A program made the translations under genes and the position numbers. The notes beneath the pieces are model-generated. The model made no database searches. It worked only from the letters and a program-made list of their open reading frames with translations, and was not told where the DNA came from. A stretch of DNA of 64,000 nucleotides, from assembly GCF_900453105.1 (NCBI RefSeq), contig NZ_UGPW01000001.1, positions 1-64,000 of the forward strand. The letters are read 5' to 3'. Positions 63,784 through 64,000 of this stretch are shown piece after piece. Every line of letters begins with the position of its first letter. The stretch's first letter is position 1. This DNA is from Moraxella ovis (GTDB lineage: Bacteria > Pseudomonadota > Gammaproteobacteria > Pseudomonadales > Moraxellaceae).

Positions 63784-64000
63784 TTATTTACGATCTTCGA
63801 TCTTAACGAATTCACGATGCTTCTCACCAATGTAACGCTGACGAGGACGACCAATTTTGAATGCTTCTGAGTGCATTTCAGTCCAGTGTGCAATCCAGCC
63901 AGCAGTACGCGCTAGTGCGAAGATTACTGTGAACATAGACGTTGGGATACCGATGGCTTTTAGGATGATGCCAGAGTAGAAGTCTACGTTTGGATATAGC
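63784..64000 (-). CDS. gltA: Citrate synthase, C-terminal part (gene runs off the window)
   Basis: Only the last 72 codons are inside the window. On the minus strand they read [18 protein letters not shown], then [20 protein letters not shown], then [20 protein letters not shown] ending in IEDRK. This is the C-terminus of type II citrate synthase, including the catalytic Asp in NVDFYSG and the substrate-binding RTAGWIAHW. The enzyme makes citrate from oxaloacetate and acetyl-CoA. The gene continues beyond base 64000. Confidence 0.95.
   Translation of the reverse strand, partial: LYPNVDFYSGIILKAIGIPTSMFTVIFALARTAGWIAHWTEMHSEAFKIGRPRQRYIGEKHREFVKIEDRK

Noticed and set aside
63648-63893. Minus-strand 81-residue frame overlapping gltA and its terminator
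   Set aside because: Most of it is a shifted frame of gltA. The tail LSIQVGNTKYLLWLSPLADG looks protein-like but has no start or ribosome site of its own and runs through the terminator; a gene remnant cannot be excluded.

Overview
The window reads as the dnaA-anchored start of a gamma-proteobacterial chromosome of the genus Moraxella, most likely Moraxella bovoculi or a very close relative. Base 1 is the first base of dnaA, followed by dnaN, recF and gyrB. The Cas12a reading frame agrees almost residue for residue, from memory, with the well-known MbCas12a in its N-terminal and RuvC parts. Housekeeping genes are dense and ordinary, and intrinsic terminators between them are clear.

Layout. 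1-8010: dnaA-dnaN-recF-gyrB-guaA. 8.1-11.2 kb: avtA, then a ridA-dadA pair on the minus strand. 11.3-13.5 kb: a TPP riboswitch controlling thiC. 13.6-18.9 kb: an exporter-type ABC protein, def, hisB-hisH and fabF. 19.1-21.4 kb: two small secreted lysozyme-inhibitor-like proteins on either side of anmK. 21.5-27.1 kb: a complete rRNA operon (two tandem promoters, 16S, tRNA-Ile, tRNA-Ala, 23S, 5S, terminator). 27.2-27.95 kb: an IS1595/IS1016-type insertion sequence with perfect ends, an 8-bp target duplication and a nonsense-mutated transposase, sitting just upstream of a membrane protein gene. 29-38.8 kb: erpA, a yheS / J-domain / yheT / phosphoesterase run, dapB, dnaJ, a DUF2939-like gene, a dsbC with an apparently doubled N-terminal domain, and rsuA. 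38.9-47 kb: a yigZ-like gene, a thioesterase, an orphan oppA, an ArsR/luciferase-like oxidoreductase pair, an rluA-family gene, rraA and sstT. Three copies of an intergenic repeat lie between 39.5 and 42.4 kb. 47.1-53.6 kb: a type V-A CRISPR-Cas locus. 53.7-64 kb: LysR, an aromatic/aspartate aminotransferase, pepA, lptF-lptG, ompR, tex and the 3' end of gltA.

The CRISPR region is the part most worth attention. Gene order is cas12a-cas4-cas1-cas2-array. cas12a is broken about 254 codons in by a small indel (net +5 or equivalent), while cas4, cas1 and cas2 look intact. The array has five spacers and a terminal repeat that has lost its last seven bases. Upstream of cas12a, on the opposite strand, lies a solitary degenerate CRISPR repeat (30 of 36 bases identical, crRNA hairpin part intact). 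It is followed by 12 bases that exactly match the cas12a promoter region next to a TTTA PAM, 6 bp upstream of the -35 box. This is the layout expected of an RNA-guided autorepressor of cas12a.

Four perfect and one near-perfect parS (ParB-binding) sites lie at 3.0, 3.7, 8.1, 17.5 and 39.0 kb, marking the origin-proximal partition region. No DnaA-box cluster was seen, so oriC is probably just outside the window, upstream of dnaA.
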